In this document: positions 8,331-15,943 of the stretch, in pieces
Numbering within the stretch: the first letter of the stretch is position 1
Layout of the letters: every line of letters begins with the position of its first letter
From: Phycisphaerales bacterium
Lineage (GTDB): Bacteria; Planctomycetota; Phycisphaerae; Phycisphaerales; SM1A02
Direction of reading: 5' to 3'
Assembly (NCBI GenBank): GCA_029260575.1
Contig: JAJDDB010000027.1
Span: 622,501-686,500, forward strand
Length of the DNA stretch: 64,000 nucleotides
Program-made: the position numbers and the translations under genes
Notes under the pieces: model-generated
What the model was told of the DNA's origin: nothing
Database searches by the model: none
The model's input: the letters and a program-made list of their open reading frames with translations, nothing else

Positions 8331-9310
8331 GCAGCGCCTCCGGAATCTTCTTCTTGACCACTGTCGATCGGCAGTCGGCGCATACCCGCAGTCTGCCGCA
8401 GTTCATCTTCACCAAGTTCAATCTGCCGACGTGCAAGCACCACCGCGCCGAACATCGCCATCAGCAAAATGATGCCCGCCACTTCAAGACTGACAGGGAA
8501 TTTTGCGACAAGCGCCAAACCCACCCGCTGAATGTTGTCAGGCAACATCGATTCCGGCAACTCCGCTGTCGCTTGCGTGCCGTCTTCGGCCGTATACCGC
8601 ACCGCTGCAACGCTTGCATCTATTGCGATGGAAACCATATCCGGATAGTCCGCCCACCCAAGCGTGAATTCATCTTCAATTTCAGTATCGAGAAACGCTT
8701 GAAGCTTACCCGGCATCTGCTCAAGCTCGCGCCACTGTTCACTGCGCGCCTGCGTGGCAGATTTCTGCATTGGCGGATCGTCCGCCAACCCAAGCGTCGA
8801 CTGGCTCAGCATCGCCAGAATCAACAGCCCCACCACCGCCGCCGCTGCCGGCTCGCGCGGAGAACGGTCATACTCCGACCCGGCAGTGGGATCGTCACCG
8901 CCTTGCGCCTGCTGGGCGAGCATGATCACAAACAGATACGTCACCAGAATCGCACCGGCATACACAATCACCAGCGCGAAGGCTATGAACTCCGCTTCCA
9001 GCAGCAGGAAGATCGCCGCCGAGCTGAGCACGACCATAATAAAGTACAGCGCGCTGTACACCGGCTTTGGATGCGTGATCATCCGCCCCGCTGCCGCCAC
9101 CGCAATCACCGCAAACACCCAGAAGAACACCTGCGGCCGAGTCTCCGGCGACATAGCCAGCGCATCAGGCAGCTTCGCCAGCAACCACGCTCCACCCGCA
9201 AGCGCGACAATGCCGCCGGCCCATTTGATGGCACCCTTGCCCGGACGCATCATCAGGTACAGCCCGACAGCTCCGAGAACACATGTGCTGTACAGAAGGC
9301 TGAGATCCAT
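8327..9310 (-). CDS. nuoJ: NADH-quinone oxidoreductase subunit J (enlarged)
   Basis: A 327-residue protein from the ATG at 9310 (MDLSLLYST), chosen because it places the first membrane helix at the N-terminus; upstream in-frame codons look non-coding. Helices 1-4 lie within residues about 1-172, including ALYFIMVVLSSAAIFLLLEAEFIAFALV, which is typical NuoJ/ND6. A hydrophilic insert of about 90 residues (175-262) precedes the last helix (FPVSLEVAGIILLMAMFGAVVLARR). Usual NuoJ is about 165-200 residues. It is the first gene of this cluster: nothing upstream belongs to complex I, so nuoA-I must be elsewhere. The end overlaps nuoK by 4 bp. Confidence 0.9.
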   Translation of the reverse strand: MDLSLLYSTCVLGAVGLYLMMRPGKGAIKWAGGIVALAGGAWLLAKLPDALAMSPETRPQVFFWVFAVIAVAAAGRMITHPKPVYSALYFIMVVLSSAAIFLLLEAEFIAFALVIVYAGAILVTYLFVIMLAQQAQGGDDPTAGSEYDRSPREPAAAAVVGLLILAMLSQSTLGLADDPPMQKSATQARSEQWRELEQMPGKLQAFLDTEIEDEFTLGWADYPDMVSIAIDASVAAVRYTAEDGTQATAELPESMLPDNIQRVGLALVAKFPVSLEVAGIILLMAMFGAVVLARRQIELGEDELRQTAGMRRLPIDSGQEEDSGGAA

Positions 9311-9586
9311 CCACCACTCGCAGGCTGCGGGACAACCGGGCCCAATGACCCGCCGCTGGCTCCTCGCCGAGCACCCGAGAGGCCGGGAAATCGGCAAAGA
9401 GGGCAGAATATGGACCAGCACCCCCGCTGGCAACCGACTCCGTGCCGGGATTCACAATGTCCCGATACCGATCAACCCCGAGAAAGCAATTCCTTCTGAC
9501 CAAATCAGGCGGTGAGCAGGCTCACAAACGAGCCGCGACCGTGAGGCAGCGGGAAGCGCCCACGCAAACACGCCGAACCCGCTTCC
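9311..9586. other. Intergenic region upstream of nuoJ
   Basis: 276 bp between nuoJ and the next minus-strand gene. It must carry the nuoJ-N promoter unless transcription reads through from upstream. I see no convincing -35/-10 pair, riboswitch or terminator hairpin in it. Confidence 0.4.
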
Positions 9587-10300
9587 TTACGGGCGAAGCT
9601 CGTTGCGTCGCTTCACGTACGTCCCGCACTCCGTGCAGACAGCACTTTCCCCAACCGGATATGCGCACTTCGGGCAAAGCCTCTTCCGTACACGCCGCCA
9701 GCGCCGTAGCGCGAACGGTGCAGCAAGAAGCAGCCAAAGTACGACAGTGTAAAAGGCAGTGTTGAACGCAAAGCCAGGCCAAATCGGCTGCAACGGTATC
9801 ACCCGAGGTTCATTGTACCCACCACCTCTTCCACGCCATGGGTGAGACTCGACAACCATCCCGAATTTAATGCTCGATTCCCGGGTCGTGAGATTCTCGA
9901 CTTTTCCAATTGCCATGAAAGACAAGAGAGGCCATCCACGGCCGTCTTCCCACCGTACATCTCGCGAGAACTTGGTGAATCCGTCGCTCTCAGATGTCGT
10001 TCGTAAATGGCTCCAATCAGCAAGAAGTTCATCAGGCGAGAACCCAGATGTGTGACCATTGGCACGAGAATAGTCGCCATAGCTTCGAGCTACTTGTGTG
10101 CGCTTAGATCCTGTTGCAGTGAAATCGATGATGAACACTGACCGTGTATCAGTGAATTGATAGCTCTTCCGCCCAGGGTTCATAAACACATCTACACGTA
10201 GTGCAAACCCCCACGCCACCGCGACATTCACCACCGCGCCCAGCAGCAGGAACACCACCGCGCGTACAATCCATCGGCGAAGTGGTCTGCGCTTCCTCAT
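9587..10300 (-). CDS. Membrane protein with C-terminal zinc ribbon (paralogue A)
   Basis: A 237-residue protein. The ATG at 10300 is preceded by GGAGG with eight-base spacing and overlaps the stop of the upstream paralogue (ATGA). A basic N-terminus and one helix (AVVFLLLGAVVNVAVAWGFAL) lead to an extracytoplasmic domain of about 140 residues. A second helix (PGFAFNTAFYTVVLWLLLAAPFAL) follows, then a cytoplasmic tail with a zinc ribbon of CPKCAYPVGESAVCTECG form (CxxC-x10-CxxC). The family is frequent in planctomycete genomes but has no known function. The neighbour at 10297 and the gene at 42156 share this architecture, so this is a lineage-expanded family. Confidence 0.75.
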   Translation of the reverse strand: MRKRRPLRRWIVRAVVFLLLGAVVNVAVAWGFALRVDVFMNPGRKSYQFTDTRSVFIIDFTATGSKRTQVARSYGDYSRANGHTSGFSPDELLADWSHLRTTSESDGFTKFSRDVRWEDGRGWPLLSFMAIGKVENLTTRESSIKFGMVVESHPWRGRGGGYNEPRVIPLQPIWPGFAFNTAFYTVVLWLLLAAPFALRRWRRVRKRLCPKCAYPVGESAVCTECGTYVKRRNELRP

Positions 10301-10971
10301 GCCGATTGCCTCCGCAATACGCGACCGCACTCGGTGCAGACAGCACTTTCCCCAACCGGATACGCGCACTTCGCACACAACCCCCGCCGCATGCGCCGCC
10401 AGCGTCGCAGCGCGAACGGTGTAGCGAAGAGCAGCCAGAGGATCACTGCGTAGAGAATTGTGTTGATGGCAAAGCCGGGCCAGATCGGTTGTAGCGGGTA
10501 AGTTCCACGGTTCGTGCGGAGCGTCCAGCAGTACTCTCGGTCGAGATCGACTCTCAACAGAGATGCGCCGGTCATTGCATCAAATGGCCACCCACACTTG
10601 ACCATTGTTATGTTCGGACCAAGCCACACAGCATCATCAGTTGCTGCAATAGTGTGAAAGTGATACCCAGTATCATGAAACTCGAACGCAGTGCCAAATC
10701 GAGTCACCTGCCCCGTATCTGCGTCGAACGCTTCAACCCATCGCCATTCTGAAGAGGAAACATCAACGTAGGGGCCGAGTATTCGACCAACAGGGCTGCC
10801 GAACGAATCAAAAACCGGCGAAACTAGCGTCAAACCGGCTGTGAATACGCACCCCCACGCTACCGCGACGTTCACCACCGCGCCCAGCAGTAGGAACACA
10901 ACTGCGCGCACCAACCATCGGCGAACACCCCGCCGCCGCGCGTGCGTCTTCGATGCACCTGCGTCCGTCAT
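10297..10971 (-). CDS. Membrane protein with C-terminal zinc ribbon (paralogue B)
   Basis: A 224-residue protein starting at the ATG at 10971; a GTG one codon earlier is an alternative, and no clear Shine-Dalgarno sequence separates them. It shares with its neighbour the helix VVFLLLGAVVNVAVAWG almost letter for letter, the PLQPIWPGFA..NT entry into the second helix, and the ribbon CAKCAYPVGESAVCTECG. The central extracytoplasmic domain has diverged strongly. The two genes overlap by 4 bp and look like a tandem duplication with conserved ends. Function is unknown; a sensor or assembly role is guesswork. Confidence 0.75.
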   Translation of the reverse strand: MTDAGASKTHARRRGVRRWLVRAVVFLLLGAVVNVAVAWGCVFTAGLTLVSPVFDSFGSPVGRILGPYVDVSSSEWRWVEAFDADTGQVTRFGTAFEFHDTGYHFHTIAATDDAVWLGPNITMVKCGWPFDAMTGASLLRVDLDREYCWTLRTNRGTYPLQPIWPGFAINTILYAVILWLLFATPFALRRWRRMRRGLCAKCAYPVGESAVCTECGRVLRRQSA

Positions 10972-10986
10972 CACCGCAATTGTACA

Positions 10987-11934
10987 TCACGCTGCATCCA
11001 CACCCGTTGCAGGCGTCCACAGCTCCTTGGATCGACCCCCGGATGGTCCGGCCCGCACAACGTTTGACGGCACACCCGGCTTTGTTCGCGCTTCTCCGGG
11101 AACTGCCACCATCACCCGCGCCAGGTCCGTGAAGTTCGGCATCTCAAACGGCGCCACCGGCAAATACTTCGTCACACCCGCAACCACCACACAGATATGC
11201 TTGCCCTGCCCATACCGAAACGCCCGCTGCATGGCCGCCAGTGACGCGCGCGGCTGCCGCGCACGGTTCGTACGCTTCTTCTTCGCTGATTTCTCGCCCT
11301 CTGCAAGTGGCGCCAACTCCGGCAGCACCACCTCTTTATACTCTTCGCCCGGCTGCAAACCGAACACCTCACGCTGCTCGCGCATCAACCCGCCGCGCGT
11401 ACACTTCGGATACCGCAGCGGCTCGTGCCTGCCGCGAGGCGTCCTGCCCACCCAGAAAATATGCACCCGCCCCTTCCGCCGCGAACCGTGCCGCGCTGCG
11501 ATCGCTTCGAAACCGCATGCATTCCAGAACTCGTTCGCTTCAATATCCTGTGCGCACCACAAGCCAATGAGTCGGATTCCGGGGGCCATGTGGTCTATAA
11601 AGTGCTGCACCAGCGCTGTTCCCATCAGTCGCCTGCGAGCATCGTACGACACTGCTGCCTGATATATAATCCCAAAGTGCGGATCGCGCAGGTAATTACC
11701 CTTGCCTAACAAATACGCTGCAGGTTCATCGTTCTCCAGCGCGATTGATACATTCGCACGCTCAATATTTGCCTGCAGCGCCACCGTCGGCAGGAACCCC
11801 ACCTGGTTCGAATACTTCTTCTGCAGCGAATCCAGAAACGCCAAGTCCTTAGCTCCGGGAATCGCACTGCGAATCGAAACACACTTGTGCTCACTCTCGG
11901 GCAATGCTGCCAACTGCTGTGCTGTGCGAATCAT
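10987..11934 (-). CDS. GNAT-family acetyltransferase-like protein
   Basis: A 315-residue protein. The ATG at 11934 is preceded by GGAG with six-base spacing. The N-terminal ~170 residues have a GNAT layout: KCVSIRSAIPGAKDLAFLDSL, a strand with EPAAYLLGKG, then QAAVSYDARRRLMGTALVQHFI as the acetyl-CoA-binding loop and helix (a degenerate R/Q-x-x-G-x-A site, RRLMGTAL), and LWCAQDIEANEFWNACGFEA, typical of the GNAT C-terminal strand/helix. The ~140-residue C-terminal part is basic (KKKRTNRARQPRAS) and not recognised. It may mediate nucleic-acid or substrate binding. The acceptor substrate is unknown. Confidence 0.6.
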   Translation of the reverse strand: MIRTAQQLAALPESEHKCVSIRSAIPGAKDLAFLDSLQKKYSNQVGFLPTVALQANIERANVSIALENDEPAAYLLGKGNYLRDPHFGIIYQAAVSYDARRRLMGTALVQHFIDHMAPGIRLIGLWCAQDIEANEFWNACGFEAIAARHGSRRKGRVHIFWVGRTPRGRHEPLRYPKCTRGGLMREQREVFGLQPGEEYKEVVLPELAPLAEGEKSAKKKRTNRARQPRASLAAMQRAFRYGQGKHICVVVAGVTKYLPVAPFEMPNFTDLARVMVAVPGEARTKPGVPSNVVRAGPSGGRSKELWTPATGVDAA

Positions 11935-11956
11935 CGCTCGCTCCAATCAAAGAAGA

Positions 11957-11980
11957 ATTCACCACAGAGAACACGGAGCC
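11957..11980. repeat. Dispersed short motif, ACCACAGAGAACACGGAG type
   Basis: The bases ACCACAGAGAACACGGAG resemble a short intergenic sequence (consensus like ACCGCAGAGACGCAGAG) seen scattered in many environmental bacterial genomes. A related copy is at 63951-63990 in the opposite orientation. It sits directly in front of the inverted repeat at 11990. Confidence 0.4.
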
Positions 11981-11989
11981 AAACTCCCA

Positions 11990-12070
11990 TCACTCCCGCG
12001 CAGGCGGGAGTCCAGTCGATGCGCGGTCGGCCAATGTGCCATCACTGGATTCCTGCCTCCGCAGGAATGA
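11990..12070. repeat. Dispersed palindromic repeat (PRRRESS/ITPAQAGVQ type)
   Basis: Two 27-bp arms form an imperfect inverted repeat: 11990-12016 (TCACTCCCGCGCAGGCGGGA, continuing GTCCAGT) and 12044-12070, whose complement reads TCATTCCTGCGGAGGCAGGA then ATCCAGT. A 27-bp centre separates them. Read in one frame it gives the string LPSLPRRRESS, in another ITPAQAGVQS. These are known by-products of a widespread REP-like repeat that is often mis-annotated as protein. It lies in the promoter region of the GNAT gene. Confidence 0.8.
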
Positions 12071-12119
12071 CAAATAACACAACTGTCCGGCTGTTTGGCT
12101 TTCACAGCATCGGCCAACT

Positions 12120-12443
12120 TCATACCACCGGAAAATCACTGAACGCATCCGCTGCCGTTCCGGGGGCACTCATCGCCATCACATCAAACGGCGGCGGCGC
12201 ATAGTTCACTACATTCGCGCCGAACTGCGCGCCCGTAGGCGCGCCGTTCAGCACTACTGCATCGTCCGCTGCCGACGCTTCCGTCGCGATGTACTGCGTG
12301 TTCCCGAACCGCCACGTCCAGTTCGCTGCATTCAGCGGCCCCGCCGCCAGCAACCGATCAAACGTCACGGCCAACTGCTGCTTGCCGGAATCAAACACCG
12401 CGTTCACGGGAACCGGTGCATTAAGGAAACGCAGGCACGGCAT
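12120..12443 (-). pseudogene. C-terminal part of a frameshifted gene
   Basis: About 107 residues from an ATG at 12443, in the frame shifted relative to the upstream reading frame that stops at 12421. The text NAPVPVNAVFDSGKQQLAV then TFDRLLAAGPLNAANWTWRF reads as beta-strand-rich, genuine coding sequence. It continues the theme of the upstream half, which ends GTYAVPAF. No Shine-Dalgarno sequence precedes the ATG. The simplest reading is one ancestral gene (12120-12780) broken by a single-base indel near 12425-12440, either real or an assembly error. A programmed shift or two coupled genes cannot be excluded. Confidence 0.55.
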
Positions 12444-12780
12444 ACGTACCGGCCGGGACAAATCCCCCCGCCGCGGTCCGTATACCGGGATCTCCTTCCG
12501 GCACGACCATGTTGCTCCCCTGCACATCGCCCGTGAACACCAGCTCCACCACCGTGTCGCTGATCTGCGTCGCGCTCGTGACTGTCTCGCCGCCACCTGA
12601 ACCTGCGGTAAAGCCGGGCGTCTTGTTCGGAAGCATACTGTTGCCGAAACTGATGCGAATAGTGTCTGCGGCTTCTGCGGTGATTCCGCTGATCACTGCA
12701 GGCGTGATGATCTTCGGCACCGATGGATCAAACGTACGTCGATTGCGCCCACTTGCGCGCGTTGAACTTCGTGCTGTCAT
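12421..12780 (-). CDS. Uncharacterised beta-rich protein, N-terminal part of a frameshifted gene
   Basis: 119 residues from an ATG preceded by AGGAG with nine-base spacing. It reads FDPSVPKIITPAVISGITAE and then VTSATQISDTVVELVFTGDV, an Ig-like or adhesin-like beta pattern, and stops at TAA just as homologous-looking sequence resumes in another frame (see 12120-12443). The neighbour at 12829, 48 bp upstream, is also uncharacterised and beta-rich at its C-terminus, so the two may form a structural pair. No signal peptide is visible. A phage tail or fibre origin is possible but not demonstrable here. Confidence 0.5.
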   Translation of the reverse strand: MTARSSTRASGRNRRTFDPSVPKIITPAVISGITAEAADTIRISFGNSMLPNKTPGFTAGSGGGETVTSATQISDTVVELVFTGDVQGSNMVVPEGDPGIRTAAGGFVPAGTYAVPAFP

Positions 12781-12828
12781 TGTCAGAATCTCCTAGTCTG
12801 GTCGTTATAAATTCTTGTTGCGCCGCGC

Positions 12829-13587
12829 TTACGCTGCAATCTGCAACTGATCTTCGCCGCCTTCCAACTGTGTGCCGCCTGTGGGAATCTGCTGATCCAC
12901 CGGACCACCGAACGCAATCGTCATCGCCACTGGAAGACTCCACGGACCGAACAGCCCGGTTCGCGTCACCCAACGGCCGAAGTACGATGCAGTCTTGCCG
13001 ACATCCATCGGGTCCTGCTCCACATTGACTGGCTGCTTCGTGAACAAGCCCACCAACTCCGAATCATCCGGGTTGGGGTTCGCTGCTGCATCAACCGTTC
13101 GATTGAGTTGCAGCTGAATCACGCCGTGCGGTTTCTTGCGCGATGCAGGCGTGTTCTCATCTGCATACCGAATCTCGTGCTCGCCGCTGAACGCGCCCTT
13201 GATCACCAGCATTGGTGCGCTGCTCGGCGCAGGAATCGGCGACCGTGTCGGATCGTTGACATGAATCCCCAGCGCAGTCTTGTCTTCGTTGTCCACGCCC
13301 TGATTTGTCTTGATGATCTGTGCATATACACGCACCGAGGCTACCGCTGAGGCGCGCACCGCATCTTTCTGCGCGATCGTGGACACATTGCGCGTCGTCG
13401 GCGTTTGCACGGTGTCAAACGCTGCTGCGTATGCGGTGTAGTGATTTGCAATGATTGTCGCATCTCCTGCGCCGAGTCCGTACCGGGCAGAGTCCGCTGA
13501 AATCAACGTTGAGAAGTTCAAAAGCCAGCTCTTGAACGCCCAATCGGTCGCGGGAATATATGAATCGCTTTGTTGTACTGCAGGCAT
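12829..13587 (-). CDS. Conserved uncharacterised protein, helical N-terminus and Fn3-like C-terminus
   Basis: 252 residues. The ATG at 13587 (MPAVQQSDSYIPATD) has AGGAG seven bases upstream; the longer frame upstream lacks such a signal. Residues ~1-125 are helical and Ala-rich (DWAFKSWLLNFSTLISADSA, then QKDAVRASAVASVRVYAQII). The rest is beta-rich and ends with ASYFGRWVTRTGLFGPWSLP, reminiscent of the last strands of a fibronectin type III domain. I recall similar proteins as conserved hypotheticals in many bacteria, but no function is established. It is probably transcribed with the damaged gene at 12120-12780. Confidence 0.6.
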   Translation of the reverse strand: MPAVQQSDSYIPATDWAFKSWLLNFSTLISADSARYGLGAGDATIIANHYTAYAAAFDTVQTPTTRNVSTIAQKDAVRASAVASVRVYAQIIKTNQGVDNEDKTALGIHVNDPTRSPIPAPSSAPMLVIKGAFSGEHEIRYADENTPASRKKPHGVIQLQLNRTVDAAANPNPDDSELVGLFTKQPVNVEQDPMDVGKTASYFGRWVTRTGLFGPWSLPVAMTIAFGGPVDQQIPTGGTQLEGGEDQLQIAA

Positions 13588-13870
13588 TGGAGCACTCCTA
13601 CGCTTTGCCTGCGGATGCAGGCGCACGAACATTCCAGGTGCGGGCAACACGCGCTGCCGACACACATCAATCGAATCAACCAGCACCGACCACACAGTCA
13701 GTCCTCGGTCACGCTCTTTCTTTCTGCTCCTTGCAGGCAGTCGCACGGGATTGACCCGGCAGGTCTCCGCCTGTCGCAGTGCGTATTCGGCGGTATCATA
13801 AACTCGCTTCACACATTCTCGTGACTTTCATCGCAAGAATGAATCTAGTGTTAATAGTATTCGGAGCGAC

Positions 13871-15589
13871 GTGGTAGATATGGCACTCTGGGACTGGCTG
13901 CGCGACGAAAACAACCGCGGGATCATCATCATGATCGGCAGCGGCAGTGTCGCCATTTTGGCAGGTTTGTGGGCGCTCTATAAGTTCTCACGTCGAAAGT
14001 CCGACACTGAGAACCCTTCATCAAATACCACAATCACAGCATCGCAAGGCAGCGTAGCAGTCGGAACCATGCACAGCAGTAGCGTCACAGTCGCACCAGG
14101 TCTTAGCGATGTCGAAGTGGATCGAGTTGCTGATCGCATGATTGCGAAACTAGGTTTAGTGGGTCAGTCAGAATCGACCAAAGATCCATGGCTAAGAAAA
14201 GACTTTATCGCTGCAGTACAGCGTCTTGCTCATGATGCCCAGCGCGGCGGCATGACTGCCCAGCGCATCCTTGAACATGAAAATGCCAACGATCTCGTTC
14301 GTTATCTCGACGCTCGGCGAACCAAACTTGATGGCGCTCAGGAGTCGATCAACGAGCGCATCGAGAAGGAAAAAATCGAACTCGACCGCGAATTGGCAGC
14401 TGCCGCATTCATGACCGGGCAGATCGACCAGGCTGAACAAGCCCTGTTCCGCATTCTCGCTACGAATCCAAATGACTGCGCCGCTATCAATGAACTCGGA
14501 CACACCTATCGTCTTCGCGGACATCTCCAAGATGCCGAAGATGCCTATGGCCGTGTGTTTGAGCTTTCGGAAGATGATGAAGTCGGGAAGGCTATAGCCT
14601 CAGCTAATCTCAGCACTGTGCAGCACATCCGCGGCGATCTTGACGGTGCAGAGGCGATGTGCCGCAAAGCGCTGGAGATCAATGAGACTCTCGGACGTCG
14701 CGAAGGCATGGCCAGCGGATACAGCAATCTGGGCATCATCCTTCGGACCCGGGGCGATCTCGATGGCGCCGAGGCGATGCACCGCAAGGCGCTTGAGATT
14801 GATGAAACCCTTGGTCGCCGCAAAGCTATTGCGAGCCACCTCGGCAATCTCGGCCTCGTCATGCAAGCTCGTGGCGATCTCGATGGCGCCGAGACAATGT
14901 ACCGAAAGTCATTGGACATCGAACAAACCCTTGGACGACTCGAAGGAATGGCCGGTGACTACAGCAATCTCGGCGGCATCATGCGGCTCAGGGGCGATCT
15001 CGTCGGTGCGGAGGCAATGCAGCGCAAGGCGCTGGCGATTTACGAACAGCTCGGCAGTCTCGAAGGAATGGCTATTTCGTACGGCAATCTCGGCAATGTA
15101 CTTCTTGTTCAAAAGAATCTCGCCGGTGCCGAAGCAATGTTCAGGAGGGCGCTGGAAATCGATGAGCAACTTGGCTCGCGTGAGGGCATGGCCAACCAGT
15201 ACGGCAATCTCGGTGTCGTGTTGTTCGAACGTCGCGATTTCAACGGCGCCGAGTCGATGCACCGCAAAGCACTGGAGATCGATGAGTCTCTTGGCCGCCC
15301 CGAAGGAATTGCCTGCCACTATGGGAATCTCGGCATCATATCCAGAGCTCGCGGCGATCTTACTGGAGCTGAAGTGATGTACCGCAAAGCGCTCAAAATT
15401 CACGAGCAGATTGGGTCACCTCAAGGCATGGCCCACGACCACGGTAACCTCGGCAGTTTGCTGTTGGCTCTCGGCGATCTCGATGGGGCCCGAACAAATT
15501 TGACCCGAGCCCGCGACCTCTTCGTTAAACTCGGCGCGCCACAATTGGTGGAGAAAACGCAAAAGCTGATTGATGAACTACCGAAGTAA
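13871..15589 (+). CDS. Membrane-anchored TPR repeat protein
   Basis: 572 residues. The start is a GTG with GGAG four bases upstream; an ATG three codons later is the alternative. One N-terminal helix (GIIIMIGSGSVAILAGLWALY) anchors the protein. A Ser/Thr-rich linker and an acidic/basic helical region (residues ~90-190, with ERIEKEKIELDRELAAA) follow. At least eight kinesin-light-chain-like TPRs of exactly 40 residues then run to near the C-terminus (core GDLDGAEAMHRKALEIDE, then YGNLG). The TPRs are most likely cytoplasmic and bind a partner protein. The repeats are almost identical to those of the DUF4062 protein at 1-1373, suggesting shared ancestry or gene conversion. Confidence 0.75.
   Translation: MVDMALWDWLRDENNRGIIIMIGSGSVAILAGLWALYKFSRRKSDTENPSSNTTITASQGSVAVGTMHSSSVTVAPGLSDVEVDRVADRMIAKLGLVGQSESTKDPWLRKDFIAAVQRLAHDAQRGGMTAQRILEHENANDLVRYLDARRTKLDGAQESINERIEKEKIELDRELAAAAFMTGQIDQAEQALFRILATNPNDCAAINELGHTYRLRGHLQDAEDAYGRVFELSEDDEVGKAIASANLSTVQHIRGDLDGAEAMCRKALEINETLGRREGMASGYSNLGIILRTRGDLDGAEAMHRKALEIDETLGRRKAIASHLGNLGLVMQARGDLDGAETMYRKSLDIEQTLGRLEGMAGDYSNLGGIMRLRGDLVGAEAMQRKALAIYEQLGSLEGMAISYGNLGNVLLVQKNLAGAEAMFRRALEIDEQLGSREGMANQYGNLGVVLFERRDFNGAESMHRKALEIDESLGRPEGIACHYGNLGIISRARGDLTGAEVMYRKALKIHEQIGSPQGMAHDHGNLGSLLLALGDLDGARTNLTRARDLFVKLGAPQLVEKTQKLIDELPK
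14581..15540 (+). repeat. 120-bp tandem repeats encoding TPR units
   Basis: Eight units with an exact 120-bp period. The phrase GGCGATCT recurs at 14633, 14753, 14873, 14993, 15353 and 15473, with diverged versions at 15113 and 15233. The exact period and close similarity indicate tandem duplication; copy number may vary between strains. Confidence 0.8.
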
Positions 15590-15943
15590 CGTCCGCGCAT
15601 TATCGCTCTCGTGAAAGCGCAGACGTCCTGACAGGTTCCTTCCAGCATCTGAACACAATTCGCGCGAATGTGTATGTGTCCCCTGTTCCCCTTACACGTT
15701 CCCCGCGCCGTACGACACGTTGGTGCGGGCAATCGCACTATTTCCGGCGCCGCGCGCACAAATGCCGTGCTGAACAGTTCGAATGCTCGCAGGAACGGCG
15801 CTAATGCTCGCGCGAGTAGTGCGAGGGACGCCGGCAACAGTCAAGATGCCTCAAGCAACTTGTAAGTGCAACACAGCACACGAATAAGAATCGACATCTG
15901 CACCAGCGCAAAATCCGCACATCCTCGCCGTTATGGCGACACA
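15590..15943. other. Intergenic region between convergent genes
   Basis: 354 bp between the TPR gene and the channel gene, which converge on it. It contains a CTCGCGCGAG palindrome (~15807-15816) and CG-rich short repeats, but no hairpin with a T-tract that I would call a terminator, and no supported gene. Confidence 0.4.

Noticed and set aside
8354-9499. Plus-strand open frame of 381 codons
   Set aside because: Antisense to nuoJ; composition is that of a shadow frame.
11702-12070. A plus-strand protein containing PSLPRRRESS
   Set aside because: This string is a translation of a dispersed palindromic repeat and the frame lies antisense to the GNAT gene.
15668-15865. Small plus-strand gene in the 15.6-15.9 kb gap
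   Set aside because: Low-complexity Asn/Ala/Arg reading without a ribosome site or recognisable domain.
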